A stretch of 64,000 bases of DNA from [Eubacterium] eligens ATCC 27750 (GTDB lineage: Bacteria > Bacillota > Clostridia > Lachnospirales > Lachnospiraceae), in contig NC_012778.1 in assembly GCF_000146185.1 (NCBI RefSeq), positions 603,501-667,500 of the forward strand, written 5' to 3'. How positions within the stretch are numbered: position 1 is the first letter of the stretch; every line of letters begins with the position of its first letter. The position numbers and the translations under genes are program-made. The notes beneath the pieces were generated by a model. It saw only the letters and a program-made list of their open reading frames with translations. It did no database searches and had not been told where the DNA came from. Positions 19,000-29,119 of the stretch are shown piece by piece.

Positions 19000-19377
19000 A
19001 TGAAAGGAATTATTGAAGCGTCAGTTTATCTTATATTGTTTGCTTTTATATGTATGTTCAGCATAGATTTTATAAGGATTAACAGGGATGTGTCTGATGC
19101 AGGTGAAGTAAGCCAGTACATTGAGAATTATATAGAAGCATGCTGTGGGGATGGATTAGCGGAGAAGCTTACTGAAGAACAAAGAGCTTCTAAGCTGGCT
19201 TTGTTAAAAACTTCTGTGGAATCTAACGGTGCTTTGCTTGATTTTGGAGACAGGATGAAAACTGGAGATTATGAGTATATTGAGTACACATTTTCTTATA
19301 AGCTGAAAGCGGCTATGTTTGCATATTCATCATGGCATCAATATAAAGGACTGGCAAGATATTGTGTAACAGAATAA
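19000..19377 (+). CDS. TadE-like pseudopilin
   Basis: A 125-residue protein with ATG at 19000 after AGGGGG. MKGIIEASVYLILFAFICMF forms an N-terminal membrane segment, again with I-I-E near the start; a soluble domain with one CC pair follows. The architecture (N-terminal helix, small extracellular domain) and position match TadE/TadF-like minor pilins. No database-level family can be assigned by eye. Confidence 0.55.
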   Translation: MKGIIEASVYLILFAFICMFSIDFIRINRDVSDAGEVSQYIENYIEACCGDGLAEKLTEEQRASKLALLKTSVESNGALLDFGDRMKTGDYEYIEYTFSYKLKAAMFAYSSWHQYKGLARYCVTE

Positions 19378-19412
19378 TCACAGATATTTATTATATGGAA
19401 TGGAGGCCATGT

Positions 19413-19814
19413 TTGAGAGGAGTTGTTACATGTAGCGGATTTATAGTGGTTTTTGCTATCATCATAATTACACATGCTGTTATAACAGGAAATAACATAA
19501 GAAGAGAAGAAGTTAATCAGAGCCTTGATTCAGCAATGGATTATGCATTTGACCGGATGGGAGATGTGTATGCAGATGTTAATTATACTGTGTATACAGA
19601 TAAGAGAAAGCAGGAAATATTAACACAGTTGATGAACGAATTCTGCAGGGTTCTTTGCAAAAGAATAGCGTCTGATGGCAGAATTCAGGTTGCGCTTATA
19701 TATGCTGATATGGATAAAGGCTTGTTTCAGATTGGAGTGACAGAAGAATATGAATATCCATTTGGTGGAAGAACAGGAAAATGTTACTATGAAAAAACGT
19801 ATTCCTTTAATTGA
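19413..19814 (+). CDS. TadF-like pseudopilin
   Basis: A 133-residue protein from TTG at 19413, which is 6 bases after TGGAGG; other in-frame starts at 19362 (TTG) and 19395 (ATG) have no RBS. A membrane segment (VVTCSGFIVVFAIIIITHAV) is followed by a soluble domain. Last gene of the Tad-like locus. No prepilin peptidase, TadZ or TadG is encoded nearby, so processing enzymes would have to be elsewhere. Confidence 0.5.
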   Translation: MRGVVTCSGFIVVFAIIIITHAVITGNNIRREEVNQSLDSAMDYAFDRMGDVYADVNYTVYTDKRKQEILTQLMNEFCRVLCKRIASDGRIQVALIYADMDKGLFQIGVTEEYEYPFGGRTGKCYYEKTYSFN

Positions 19815-19893
19815 CAAATGATTTCTTATATCATAGAATATTCTGGTGTGCCTGAAAATGAGCGTACTAGAACGATATGATAAGGAGACTATT

Positions 19894-20484
19894 ATGGAAC
19901 TTCAGATTTTACACTGGTTTGAATCATTACATAATCCTGTAACAGATCCGGTTATGTATGCTATAACCTGTCTTGGAAATGCTGGAATATTCTGGATTTT
20001 ATTATGTGCGGCGTTCTTATTTATACCGGTATTTAAGAAAGACAGAAAGTTAGGACTTAGTATGGCAATTGGACTTATTCTGTCACTTATTATGTGTAAC
20101 GGAATTATGAAGAATATGTCAGCAAGAATAAGACCATTCAATGCAGATCCGACATTTGAGAATCTTTATGGAATCTTTAATGGTATTAAGGACTGGTCTT
20201 TTCCATCAGGACATACATCAGCTTCTTTTGCAGCGGCATTAGCTATTATATTGTGGGACAGAAAGAAAGGAATTCCTGCAGTTATACTTGCAGCTCTGAT
20301 TGCAGTTTCAAGATTATATCTTACAGTTCATTATCCGACAGATGTACTTGCGAGTCTGTTACTTGGATCACTGTATGGAGTAATAGGTTATTTTGTTACT
20401 AAGCTTATTATGAACAGATCAGAGAAAGCAAGAAAGGTGTTTTCAGGAGAAGAACCTTATAGGAAGCTTTTTGCCAAGGCATAA
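19894..20484 (+). CDS. PAP2 family membrane phosphatase
   Basis: A 196-residue membrane phosphatase with all three PAP2 motifs: KNMSARIRPF, PSGHTSASFAAA and SRLYLTVHYPTDVLAS. Start chosen at 19894 behind AAGGAG. Likely undecaprenyl-pyrophosphate or phosphatidate phosphatase (BcrC/PgpB-like), acting at the outer face of the membrane. It follows the Tad-like locus by 79 bases and is probably independent of it. Confidence 0.9.
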   Translation: MELQILHWFESLHNPVTDPVMYAITCLGNAGIFWILLCAAFLFIPVFKKDRKLGLSMAIGLILSLIMCNGIMKNMSARIRPFNADPTFENLYGIFNGIKDWSFPSGHTSASFAAALAIILWDRKKGIPAVILAALIAVSRLYLTVHYPTDVLASLLLGSLYGVIGYFVTKLIMNRSEKARKVFSGEEPYRKLFAKA

Positions 20485-20532
20485 TGAATATGTAACTATG
20501 TGACTGTTTTTAAGAAAGGACGATTGTATATC

Positions 20533-21390
20533 ATGATGGATGTGGTATTTGATACTATCATTGATAGTGTTAAACTGTTGCCGTTTCTTTTTCTGACTTA
20601 TCTTGCTATGGAGTATCTTGAACATAAGACAAGTGCCAGGACGAAGAAGTTTGTCAAGGATTCTGGCAAGGCAGGGCCTGTTATAGGAGCTTTACTTGGA
20701 GCTGTTCCACAGTGTGGTTTTTCTACAGCGGCATCTAACCTGTATGCAGGTAAAGTAATTACTATGGGAACGCTTATTGCCATCTTTATGTCTACTTCAG
20801 ACGAGATGATACCAGTATTTTTATCAGAACAGGTAGATGTATTAGTGCTTGTCAAGCTTATACTCATTAAGGTTTTCATAGGTCTTATAATGGGTGTAGC
20901 AATTGATCTGATAGTGAGAAGAAGCAAGAAAAGTTATAATATGGTAGAAAAGATTGGGCATGTGTGTGATCATGACCACTGTGGTTGTGAGACAAGCATA
21001 TTTAAGTCAGCGTTAAGACATACAATAACTATATTTGCATTTATTGTTGTTATATCTTTTGCACTTAATACTTTAATTCACTTTGTTGGTGAAGAGACTT
21101 TGGGGAATCTTATACTTAATAAGCCTGTTATTGGACCGTTGATAGCGGGAATTATAGGTCTTATTCCTAACTGTGCATCATCAGTAGTATTAACACAGCT
21201 TTATATTGAAGGTGTGCTTGGACTTGGCTCTCTTATGGCAGGACTGCTTGCAGGTTCAGGAGTAGGTATTCTTGTATTATTCAGAGAGAATGATGATATG
21301 AAGGATAATTTCAGGATTCTGGCGATTCTTTATGTGAGTGGTGTAGCATGGGGAATTATAATTGATGCATTATCAAAGATTATATTGTAA
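20533..21390 (+). CDS. Putative 10TM heavy-metal exporter (ArsP_2-like)
   Basis: A 285-residue membrane protein with two internal repeats, each carrying a conserved loop: GALLGAVPQCGFSTAASNLY and IIGLIPNCASSVVLTQLY. A cytosolic loop between the halves is His/Cys-rich (HVCDHDHCGCETS). This matches putative arsenic/manganese exporters of the ArsP_2 family. The start is uncertain: GTG 20500, TTG 20524 or ATG 20533. A strong terminator follows. Confidence 0.75.
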   Translation: MMDVVFDTIIDSVKLLPFLFLTYLAMEYLEHKTSARTKKFVKDSGKAGPVIGALLGAVPQCGFSTAASNLYAGKVITMGTLIAIFMSTSDEMIPVFLSEQVDVLVLVKLILIKVFIGLIMGVAIDLIVRRSKKSYNMVEKIGHVCDHDHCGCETSIFKSALRHTITIFAFIVVISFALNTLIHFVGEETLGNLILNKPVIGPLIAGIIGLIPNCASSVVLTQLYIEGVLGLGSLMAGLLAGSGVGILVLFRENDDMKDNFRILAILYVSGVAWGIIIDALSKIIL

Positions 21391-21417
21391 GATTGGTAAT
21401 TTAACAGATTAATATTA

Positions 21418-21478
21418 ATCTCCGGTTATTGGGAGTGTATCTTTCAGGATACATTTTCGATAATCGGAGATTTTTTTA
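21418..21478 (+). terminator. Rho-independent terminator
   Basis: Outer stem AATCTCCG / CGGAGATT with an inner GTGTATC/GATACAT hairpin, followed by TTTTTTT. Ends the exporter gene. Confidence 0.9.
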
Positions 21479-21507
21479 TTGAATTAGAAATAAAACAGTG
21501 ATAGAAT

Positions 21508-21536
21508 AACTTTTAGAAAGATACTTTATAAAAGTT
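21508..21536 (+). promoter_or_regulatory. Palindromic operator of the sugar operon
   Basis: A 29-base near-perfect palindrome with arms AACTTTTAGAAAG and CTTTATAAAAGTT around ATA (12 of 13 pairs match). It lies 30 bases before the first gene of the operon. ROK-family repressors bind this kind of AT-rich palindrome, and a ROK gene ends the operon, so autogenous control by it is inferred. Confidence 0.65.
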
Positions 21537-21565
21537 TAACATGAGTTGAAAAAGGAGGTATTGTT

Positions 21566-22171
21566 TTGCAGAGTGTATTGGATGCTGGCTTTAAGAAATA
21601 TGGCAGAGTTATTGCTGATATTGATACCAGTGAAATAGTGAAACTTATGGATTCGTATGATATGCCTGAAGATGTTGTATATGTTGCAGGCGATGAAAAA
21701 CTTGAAAATACAAAGATTCATAAGATAATGGAAGAGAGCGTATATGGTGGAACTCCTGTACAGACAGGGTATTGTAATGGACATAACCAGAAACTTAATG
21801 CACTGGAATATCACAGAAGTTCAGAAGTTAATATTGCGGCAACAGATATGATTCTGCTGCTTGGCAGCAGAGAAGATGTGGAAGACGATTTTACATATGA
21901 TACATCTAAGGTTGAAGGATTCTTTGTGCCTGAGGGAACAGCTATTGAGGTGTATGCAACAACTCTTCATTATGCACCATGCGGTGTGGACGGACAGGGT
22001 TTTAAGTGTGTAGTTGTACTTCCAAAGGGGACTAATCTTGATGTAGTTAATACTCATGCAACGGCAGAAGACAAGCTGCTTGCGGCATCTAATAAATGGC
22101 TGATAGCCCATGAAGATGCTCATATAGATGGAGCATTTAACGGCTTAAGGGGAGAGAATATAACAGTATAG
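21566..22171 (+). CDS. DUF4867 protein, sugar-isomerase associated
   Basis: A 201-residue protein beginning at TTG, 7 bases after AAAGGAGG. It has a cupin-like central section: ALEYHRSSEVNIAATDMILLLG, FFVPEGTAIEVYATTLHYAPC and FKCVVVLPKGTN. It matches the DUF4867 family, which occurs next to fucose/arabinose-type isomerases in Firmicutes. A role as an auxiliary isomerase or mutarotase is possible but unproven. First gene of the operon, followed by the isomerase after 17 bases. Confidence 0.7.
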   Translation: MQSVLDAGFKKYGRVIADIDTSEIVKLMDSYDMPEDVVYVAGDEKLENTKIHKIMEESVYGGTPVQTGYCNGHNQKLNALEYHRSSEVNIAATDMILLLGSREDVEDDFTYDTSKVEGFFVPEGTAIEVYATTLHYAPCGVDGQGFKCVVVLPKGTNLDVVNTHATAEDKLLAASNKWLIAHEDAHIDGAFNGLRGENITV

Positions 22172-22188
22172 GTTAAAGGAGATAAGTT

Positions 22189-23673
22189 ATGAATAATACA
22201 CCAGTTATGAAAATCGGTATTGTTGCAGTTTCAAGAGACTGCTTTCCAGAATCACTTTCAGTTACAAGAAGACAGAATCTTGTAAAGGCATATGAAGCAA
22301 AGTATGGCAAGGGGGATATCTATGAATGTCCGGTATGTATCGTTGAGAGTGAGATACATATGATGCAGGCACTTGAGGATATTAAGAATGCAGGATGTAA
22401 TGCACTCTGTGTATATCTTGGTAATTTCGGACCTGAGATTGCTGAGACAATGCTTGCAAAAAATTTCAACGGACCTAAGATGTTCATTGCGGCAGCAGAG
22501 GAGACATCAGCTAATGGAGGTCTTGTTCAGGGACGAGGCGATGCTTATTGTGGAATGCTTAACGCAAGCTATAATCTTAAGCTTCGTGGAGTTAAAGCAT
22601 ATATTCCGGAGTATCCTGTTGGAACAGCAGAAGAATGTGCAGATATGATTCATGAATTCATACCTGTAGCAAAGGCGGTATACGCATTAAGCAATCTTAA
22701 GATTATCAGCTTTGGTCCAAGACCTAACAATTTCCTTGCATGTAATGCACCAATTGCAGGTCTATATAATCTTGGTGTTGAGATTGAGGAAAATTCAGAA
22801 CTTGATTTATTCGAGAGCTTTAATAAGCATGCAGGAGATGAAAGAATTCCTGATGTTGTAAGGGATATGGAAAAAGAGCTTGGTACAGGAAATAAAAAGC
22901 CTGAAATCTTAAGCAGACTCGCACAGTATGAGCTTACATTAACTGACTGGGTTGAATCACATAAGGGCTCAAGAAAATATGTTGCAGTAGCAGGTAAATG
23001 CTGGCCGGCATTCCAGACACAGTTCGGATGTGTTCCTTGTTATGTCAACTCAAGACTTACTTCAAGAGGAATACCTGTATCATGTGAGGTTGATATATAT
23101 GGTGCATTGAGTGAATTTATCGGAGAAGTTGTAAGTGACGATATTGTTACACTTCTTGATATTAATAATACAGTTCCAGCAGATATCTACAATGAGGATA
23201 TCGCAGGCAGATATGCATATACACAGAAGGATACATTTATGGGATTCCATTGTGGCAACACTGCATCAAGCAAATTGTCATTCTGTGAGATGAGAAACCA
23301 GATGATTATGGCACGTTCACTTCCTGAAGAAGTTACTAATGGTACACTTGAAGGGGATATCGTTCCGGGAGATATCACATTTTTCAGACTCCAGAATTCA
23401 TCAGATAACAAGCTTTCCGCTTACATAGCACAGGGTGAAGTTCTTCCGGTAAGAACACGTTCATTTGGTGCAATAGGTATATTTGCTATTCCAGAGATGG
23501 GAAGATTCTACAGACATGTGCTTATTGAAGGCAATTTTCCACATCATGGTGCAGTTGCATTCGGACATTTTGGAAAGACACTTTTTGATGTGTTTAAGTA
23601 TATCGGCGTTGAGGATGTGTCATTCAATCAGCCTAAGGGCATGCTTTATAAGAGCGAGAATCCATTTGCATAA
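22189..23673 (+). CDS. L-fucose/L-arabinose isomerase family protein
   Basis: A 494-residue sugar isomerase-like protein. The N-terminal part (KIGIVAVSRDCFPESLS ... NALCVYLGNFGPE) and the middle segment (ISFGPRPNNFLACNAP) fit the FucI/AraA-like fold. The C-terminal part has GFHCGNTASSKLSFCEM and a metal-site-like EGNFPHHGAVAFGHFGKTL. Expected reaction: aldose to ketose, feeding the adjacent kinase. The substrate (fucose, arabinose, xylose or another pentose) cannot be fixed from sequence. Confidence 0.8.
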   Translation: MNNTPVMKIGIVAVSRDCFPESLSVTRRQNLVKAYEAKYGKGDIYECPVCIVESEIHMMQALEDIKNAGCNALCVYLGNFGPEIAETMLAKNFNGPKMFIAAAEETSANGGLVQGRGDAYCGMLNASYNLKLRGVKAYIPEYPVGTAEECADMIHEFIPVAKAVYALSNLKIISFGPRPNNFLACNAPIAGLYNLGVEIEENSELDLFESFNKHAGDERIPDVVRDMEKELGTGNKKPEILSRLAQYELTLTDWVESHKGSRKYVAVAGKCWPAFQTQFGCVPCYVNSRLTSRGIPVSCEVDIYGALSEFIGEVVSDDIVTLLDINNTVPADIYNEDIAGRYAYTQKDTFMGFHCGNTASSKLSFCEMRNQMIMARSLPEEVTNGTLEGDIVPGDITFFRLQNSSDNKLSAYIAQGEVLPVRTRSFGAIGIFAIPEMGRFYRHVLIEGNFPHHGAVAFGHFGKTLFDVFKYIGVEDVSFNQPKGMLYKSENPFA

Positions 23674-23716
23674 ACAGGTGCGGTTATAGATATATGATTG
23701 CGGAAAGGAGTCTGGT

Positions 23717-25195
23717 ATGAATTATATAGGAATTGATCTTGGAACTTCATCGGTTAAGCTTGTTCTTATGGACACAGCAGGACATATTATTGCAAATGTG
23801 TCTAAGAGTTATCCGATTGATTACCCTAAGGCCGGCTGGTCAGAGCAGAATCCTTATGACTGGTATGATGCATGTATGGAAGGCATGAAGGAGCTGCTTG
23901 ACGGACAGGATGAATCAACAGTTAGCGGTATCAGCTTTGGTGGACAGATGCATGGACTTGTTATTCTTGATAAGAATGATGAGGTTATTAGACCGGCTAT
24001 TTTATGGAATGACGGAAGAACAACGAAGCAGTGTGAGTACCTGAATGAAGTGATAGGCAGGGATAAGTTATCAGAATATACAGCAAATATTGCATTTGCA
24101 GGTTTCACAGCACCTAAGATATTGTGGGTGAAGGAGAATGAACCGGATAATTTTGCTAAGATAGACAAGATAATGCTTCCAAAGGATTATATTGCGTATC
24201 GTCTTACAGGTGTGCATTGTACAGATGTTTCAGATGCTTCGGGTATGCTGCTGTTTGATGTGAAGAACAGGCGTTGGTCGCGCCAGATGCTTGATATATG
24301 TGGCGTGACAGAGGCACAGATGCCACGCATCTTTGAAAGCAGTGAGTGTGTTGGTACGGTAAAGAAGGATATTGCAGATGAGCTTGGAATAGGAAGTGAA
24401 GTAATTGTTGCAGCCGGTGCAGGTGATAATGCAGCTGCTGCAGTAGGCACTGGTACTGTCGGTGACGGACATTGTAATGTTTCTTTGGGAACAAGCGGTA
24501 CAATATTCATTTCAAGCAAGGAATTCGGAGTGGATTCCAATAATGCACTTCATTCTTTCGCACATGCGGATGGGAAATATCATCTTATGGGCTGTATATT
24601 AAGTGCAGCTTCAGCTAATGGATGGTGGATGGACAAGATACTCGGAACTAATGATTATGCAGGTGAACAGTCGCAGATAACAGATGATGACCTTGGCAAT
24701 AATAATGTGTATTTCCTTCCATATCTGATGGGTGAGAGATCACCGCATAATGACGAATTTGCAAGAGGCACATTTACAGGAATGACAATGGATACTGAGC
24801 GTAAGGATATGACACAGGCAGTTCTGGAAGGCGTTGCATTTGCAATAAGGGACTGCTTCGAGGTTGCTAAGAGTCTTGGTATAAGAGTGGAGTCAACCCG
24901 TATGTGCGGTGGTGGCGCTAAGTCAGAACTGTGGTGTAAGATTATGGCTAATGTACTTGGAATTCCTGTGGAACTGTTAGAGTCAGAGGAAGGTCCTGCT
25001 ATGGGTGCGGCAATGCTTGCCATGGTTGCAGCCGGGGAGTATAATTGCGTTGAAGATGCGTCTAATGCTCTCGTTAAAGTACGAAAGACAATAAGACCAG
25101 ACGAGAAGATAATAGAAAGATACGAGGATAAGTACAATAAGTTCAGATGTATCTATCCTGCAATGAAGAACGTATTCAGAACAATTAATGAGTGA
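23717..25195 (+). CDS. xylB: Xylulokinase-like FGGY kinase
   Basis: A 492-residue FGGY carbohydrate kinase. N-terminal phosphate-binding [15 protein letters not shown] (residues 4-18), [15 protein letters not shown] (the signature of xylulokinases) and [12 protein letters not shown] are followed by the adenosine motif [20 protein letters not shown]. It phosphorylates a ketopentose, most likely D-xylulose, produced by the upstream isomerase. RBS AAAGGAG. The stop overlaps an upstream in-frame start of the next gene, so transcription is continuous. Confidence 0.88.
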   Translation: MNYIGIDLGTSSVKLVLMDTAGHIIANVSKSYPIDYPKAGWSEQNPYDWYDACMEGMKELLDGQDESTVSGISFGGQMHGLVILDKNDEVIRPAILWNDGRTTKQCEYLNEVIGRDKLSEYTANIAFAGFTAPKILWVKENEPDNFAKIDKIMLPKDYIAYRLTGVHCTDVSDASGMLLFDVKNRRWSRQMLDICGVTEAQMPRIFESSECVGTVKKDIADELGIGSEVIVAAGAGDNAAAAVGTGTVGDGHCNVSLGTSGTIFISSKEFGVDSNNALHSFAHADGKYHLMGCILSAASANGWWMDKILGTNDYAGEQSQITDDDLGNNNVYFLPYLMGERSPHNDEFARGTFTGMTMDTERKDMTQAVLEGVAFAIRDCFEVAKSLGIRVESTRMCGGGAKSELWCKIMANVLGIPVELLESEEGPAMGAAMLAMVAAGEYNCVEDASNALVKVRKTIRPDEKIIERYEDKYNKFRCIYPAMKNVFRTINE

Positions 25196-25215
25196 TTAAC
25201 AAGGAGAATTTTATT

Positions 25216-25869
25216 ATGAAGTTTTTTATTGATACTGCAAATGTTGAGGATATCCGTAAGGCTAATGACATGGGAGTTATCTGTGGAGTAACCACTAATC
25301 CATCCCTTATCGCCAAAGAAGGAAGAGATTTCAAGGAAGTTATCAAGGAGATTACTTCAATTGTTGACGGACCTATAAGCGGCGAGGTTAAGGCTACTAC
25401 TGAGGATGCAGAAGGAATGATCAAAGAGGGAAGAGAGATTGCAGCAATCCACCCTAACATGGTTGTTAAGATTCCTATGACAGTTGAAGGTCTTAAGGCT
25501 ACTAAGGTGTTATCATCTGAGGGAATAAAGGTTAATGTTACATTAATATTCTCAGCTAATCAGGCGCTTTTAGCTGCAAGAGCAGGTGCAGCATATGTGT
25601 CCCCTTTCCTTGGAAGACTTGATGATATATCACAGCCGGGCATTAATCTTATTCAGGATATTGCAGATATATTTGCTAATTATGATCTTAAGACAGAGAT
25701 TATCTGTGCAAGTGTAAGAAATCCAATACATATTACAGACTGCGCACTTGCAGGAGCTGATATTGCAACAGTACCATATAAGGTAATTGAGCAGATGGTT
25801 CATCATCCGCTTACAGATGCAGGAATTGAGAAGTTTAAGAAAGATTATATTGCTGTATTTGGCGAATAA
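25216..25869 (+). CDS. Transaldolase / fructose-6-phosphate aldolase family
   Basis: A 217-residue small transaldolase of the TalC/FSA branch: [30 protein letters not shown] and the Schiff-base lysine in NMVVKIPMT (Lys85). ATG at 25216 follows AAGGAG. In this operon it probably channels pentose phosphates to glycolytic intermediates; transaldolase and F6P-aldolase activities are not distinguishable by eye. Confidence 0.9.
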   Translation: MKFFIDTANVEDIRKANDMGVICGVTTNPSLIAKEGRDFKEVIKEITSIVDGPISGEVKATTEDAEGMIKEGREIAAIHPNMVVKIPMTVEGLKATKVLSSEGIKVNVTLIFSANQALLAARAGAAYVSPFLGRLDDISQPGINLIQDIADIFANYDLKTEIICASVRNPIHITDCALAGADIATVPYKVIEQMVHHPLTDAGIEKFKKDYIAVFGE

Positions 25870-25914
25870 TGTGACTGACACACAAGTTAACTGGGATTAA
25901 GCGAGAGGTAATGG

Positions 25915-27051
25915 ATGGATTCATCACAGAAACTAACAAACACGGATGTAAAAAAACTTAATAAAAACCGTATATTCAGACTGATATATAATTCGGATAA
26001 GATATCAAGACAGGAGATAGCAGACCAGTTAGGTCTGTCGCTGCCAACGGTCAATCAGAATCTTAAGATGCTCATGGAAGATGGACTTATAGAATATGTT
26101 GGCAATTTCACTTCAACGGGTGGAAGAAGGGCACAGGCAATTACTATTGATAATAATGCAAGAAAAGCTATCAGCGTGAATATCAAAGCTGACTATATTA
26201 ATGTAGATGTAGTCGGACTTAAAGGCCAGATTATATACAGTATGGCTGTTAAAGCACATTTTAGCAAAAGCAGTGCATATATTGAGAAGCTTAAAGATGC
26301 GGTAAGACATGCAGTGGATTATGTTGGAGCAGATGCAGATGACATTCTGGGAGTTGGCATTACAGTTCCGGGAATACTTGATGATGAAAAGCAGATTCTT
26401 ATCTCAGCACCACCATTAAAAGCTAAGAACTATGATTTTACAAAGCTTATATCAGCTATTGATTATCCGGTCGTAGTAATGAACGATGCGAGGGCAGAGG
26501 CATACGCAGACCACTGGTTTAATGGAAAGCCTGAAGATGAAAAAATATATATTATGCTTGGTGAAGGTGTCGGAGGTGCATATATTAACGCTTCCGCAAT
26601 CAGAAATGGTGTTCATAACCGTGGCGGCGAATTCGGACATATGGTTATTCACCCTGAAGGAAAGCAGTGCCTGTGTGGTAAGAAGGGCTGTTTTGAAGCA
26701 TATGTTTCAGAAAAGGTATTATCATCAGAGCTTGATATGACACTTGACAATTTCTTTGAACTGGCAGTGCAGGGAAATAAGAATAATTCCAATGTGTTAG
26801 ATGAATATATGGACAATCTGGCTCTTGGAATTAATAACATATACACAATGATGGACTGTGATATTGTTCTTGGCGGAACAGTTGCACCATATCTTAAGCA
26901 ATATGAGAATAGTATTAAAGAACGTCTTGTTAATGATTATTCCTTTGATACTGATGCGGATTATTTAAGAATATCAGATGGTGGTGGCAGAAAATCAGGG
27001 CTTGGTGCAGCATTAAGCTTTGTTGCCAGATTTATTGATGGTGTGGAATAA
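25915..27051 (+). CDS. ROK family transcriptional repressor
   Basis: A 378-residue NagC/XylR-type regulator. It has an N-terminal winged helix (ISRQEIADQLGLSLPTVNQNLKML) and a ROK sugar-kinase-like domain with GVGITVPGIL, GEGVGGAYI, EFGHMVIHPEG and the zinc motif CLCGKKGCFEAYVS. It lies at the end of the isomerase/kinase operon and probably represses it through the palindrome at 21508-21536, with the sugar or its phosphate as inducer. Confidence 0.88.
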   Translation: MDSSQKLTNTDVKKLNKNRIFRLIYNSDKISRQEIADQLGLSLPTVNQNLKMLMEDGLIEYVGNFTSTGGRRAQAITIDNNARKAISVNIKADYINVDVVGLKGQIIYSMAVKAHFSKSSAYIEKLKDAVRHAVDYVGADADDILGVGITVPGILDDEKQILISAPPLKAKNYDFTKLISAIDYPVVVMNDARAEAYADHWFNGKPEDEKIYIMLGEGVGGAYINASAIRNGVHNRGGEFGHMVIHPEGKQCLCGKKGCFEAYVSEKVLSSELDMTLDNFFELAVQGNKNNSNVLDEYMDNLALGINNIYTMMDCDIVLGGTVAPYLKQYENSIKERLVNDYSFDTDADYLRISDGGGRKSGLGAALSFVARFIDGVE

Positions 27052-27154
27052 AGAAAGCTTATAAGATGGCGTGAAGTAGTGATTCTTGCTGCATGAGTGC
27101 TGAATGCTATGATGCGTCAGAGGGTTGCATAAGTCTGGAATGCCTCAGTGCTTA

Positions 27155-27449
27155 CCTATAAAATGATGTAAAGTGTGTGATTTATAGGTGAATTACAAAC
27201 TTGACTATTAAGATAGATATAAAATAATGATGAAAATACCTATAAGGAGTCTTTGAATTGACTTCTTATAGGTATTTTTTTGCTTTGAAGAAGAATTTTT
27301 GCTGAAATTGATAGAAAAACTCCTATAAATTAGTTTAAATAATGATTCTTATAGGTTCAGTCCATGAGAAAAAGGTATTTACGGGCTGAAAAAGCGTGAA
27401 TTATATGAAAAGTTACCTATAAATCAACAGGTATGAAGATTCTTATAGG
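27155..27449. repeat. CCTATAA/TTATAGG hairpin repeat cluster B (four units)
   Basis: Four inverted-repeat units, with left arms at 27155, 27239, 27322 and 27416 and right arms exactly 26 bases later in each (27181, 27265, 27348, 27442). The units recur every 84, 83 and 94 bases. The second has the longest stem (ATACCTATAAG / CTTATAGGTAT) and a following T run, so it could terminate transcription of the ROK gene. This accounts for most of the 27052-27608 gap; no gene is seen there. Confidence 0.8.
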
Positions 27450-27495
27450 ACGGAAGCGGAAATAAACACATAAATATAAATAAAGCAAGAACTGC

Positions 27496-27538
27496 TTGAC
27501 AAATGTGTGCATGTACTGTATATATGTATATATACAGT
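27496..27538 (+). promoter_or_regulatory. Promoter with operator of the GntR/ABC operon
   Basis: TTGACA (27496-27501), 17 bases, then TATATA (27519-27524). Overlapping the -10 is a palindrome with perfect 10-base arms, ACTGTATATA and TATATACAGT, around TGTA (27515-27538). This is the expected form of a YtrA-type GntR operator; the regulator is encoded in the operon (29116), so autoregulation is inferred. Confidence 0.7.
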
Positions 27539-27608
27539 GTATGTACAAAAATAGTATATCAGGTGTATAGCTGTTATGTGTAAGACTGTGTTTTGGGGAG
27601 GCAGAAGA

Positions 27609-28469
27609 ATGATTTCTTTGAGTGGAGTTAATAAGAGATTAGGAAGTTTCAGACTGAAGGACATCTCAATAGAGATTCCTGATGGATACATATGTGCACT
27701 TGTGGGGCAGAATGCGTCAGGAAAGACTACTCTTATTAAGATGATACTGGGGCTTTGCAGACCGGACGATGGAACGGTTGTAATTGATGGATTGAATTAT
27801 CAGGAAGCGGAAAGCGAGAAGAGAATCCGTGATATTACAGGAATAGTACCAGTCAATGAACTTATGAATTCAGAACTTTCACTTTTAGAGAATGGAAGAT
27901 GTTATGGCAGGTTTTACAGCAGATATGACGAAAGCATCTACATGGAGTATCTTGAACGGTTTGGACTTGATAGAAAGATAAAGTTTGGAAAATTATCGAA
28001 GGGACAGAAGATAAAGGCACAGTTTGCATTTGCATTATCAACAGACCCAAAGTATCTGATACTTGATGAACCGACAGCTAATTTTGATCCTGATTTTAAA
28101 CAGGATTTCCTGAATGTGATTATGCAGTTTATGGAAAGCGGTAAGAAAAGTGTGATTATTGCATCACATATACTGGATGAATTAGACAGGATTGCAGATT
28201 ATCTTATATATCTTGATAAGGGAGAACTTGTATATTCAGGAGATATAGAAAGCTTCAGGGATAAGTACAGGATAATATCAGGAGAAAGCTATAAAGTGAA
28301 ACTTCTTAAGCAGGAAGACATCATACATGTAGAGGACAGGAAATACGGAACTAAAGCACTTGTAGTCAATCATGGATATTCAAAGTATGATGGTGCACTT
28401 ACGGTAACAGTTCCGACACTGGAAGAATTCATGTATCATTACAGTAAAAGAGGTGAAAGTGTAATATGA
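27609..28469 (+). CDS. ABC transporter ATP-binding protein
   Basis: A 286-residue ABC ATPase. Walker A GQNASGKTT, a Q-loop region, the degenerate signature KLSKGQKIKAQFAFALS, Walker B YLILDEPTANFD and the His switch IIIASHILDE are present. A C-terminal extension of about 70 residues (LKQEDIIHVEDRKYG onward) resembles that of bacitracin/lantibiotic-type exporters of the YtrB/CcmA group. GGGGAGG precedes ATG 27609; an upstream in-frame start at 27576 has no RBS. First gene of the operon. Confidence 0.88.
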   Translation: MISLSGVNKRLGSFRLKDISIEIPDGYICALVGQNASGKTTLIKMILGLCRPDDGTVVIDGLNYQEAESEKRIRDITGIVPVNELMNSELSLLENGRCYGRFYSRYDESIYMEYLERFGLDRKIKFGKLSKGQKIKAQFAFALSTDPKYLILDEPTANFDPDFKQDFLNVIMQFMESGKKSVIIASHILDELDRIADYLIYLDKGELVYSGDIESFRDKYRIISGESYKVKLLKQEDIIHVEDRKYGTKALVVNHGYSKYDGALTVTVPTLEEFMYHYSKRGESVI

Positions 28470-29119
28470 AATACTTAATGAGGGATTATATATATGGATG
28501 GCATTGGGAGAATTTCAAGGCATCATATGAACACGGAAATTCAGCAATATTTAATTTTTTAGCGGTACAGCTTATATTTGTGGCACAGATTATTAAAACA
28601 GCCGGATGGGCTCAATTAGTAATTGCTTCAGGGTATTTTATATCTCTTGCTATCTGCTGTCTTTCAATATTCACACACCCTGCCGAATTAAGAACAATGT
28701 ATTATGTATGCCCGCTTACAACCAATGAGCGTGAAAAGCTGGTGAGAAACTCTTATATTTTCAGAGTGGCAGTACACATGCTGATACTGACGATTGGCAA
28801 TATATTTATGATGATGGCAGTAAGATTCAGTGCGTCTGTATTTATATATATTACTATAAATGCATTTATAATCAGCACGCTGCTTCCATATGGCAAAAAA
28901 GATGGATTGTTATCATATGTTATGGTACTTATAATTATATGTACAATTACTGACTGCTGGCAGTTTGATATATTAATGAGTTCATTTACGCCGATTATTG
29001 AAGAACGTTTTTTATATTCAATAATGGTGCTTATAGAGTTTCCAGTATGCATAGGTTATGCAAGGCAGGTAAAAAGAAAGCTTAAGTCAGCGGCAGTTTA
29101 TGAAGAGGTGGTTTTATGA
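28466..29119 (+). CDS. Membrane protein, ABC permease partner
   Basis: A 217-residue hydrophobic protein with about six membrane segments, overlapping the ATPase gene by 4 bases. It has no recognisable Pfam-like motif. Its position directly after the ATPase and before the GntR gene indicates it is the permease of that ABC pair. It also overlaps the GntR start by 4 bases. Confidence 0.65.
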   Translation: MKYLMRDYIYGWHWENFKASYEHGNSAIFNFLAVQLIFVAQIIKTAGWAQLVIASGYFISLAICCLSIFTHPAELRTMYYVCPLTTNEREKLVRNSYIFRVAVHMLILTIGNIFMMMAVRFSASVFIYITINAFIISTLLPYGKKDGLLSYVMVLIIICTITDCWQFDILMSSFTPIIEERFLYSIMVLIEFPVCIGYARQVKRKLKSAAVYEEVVL

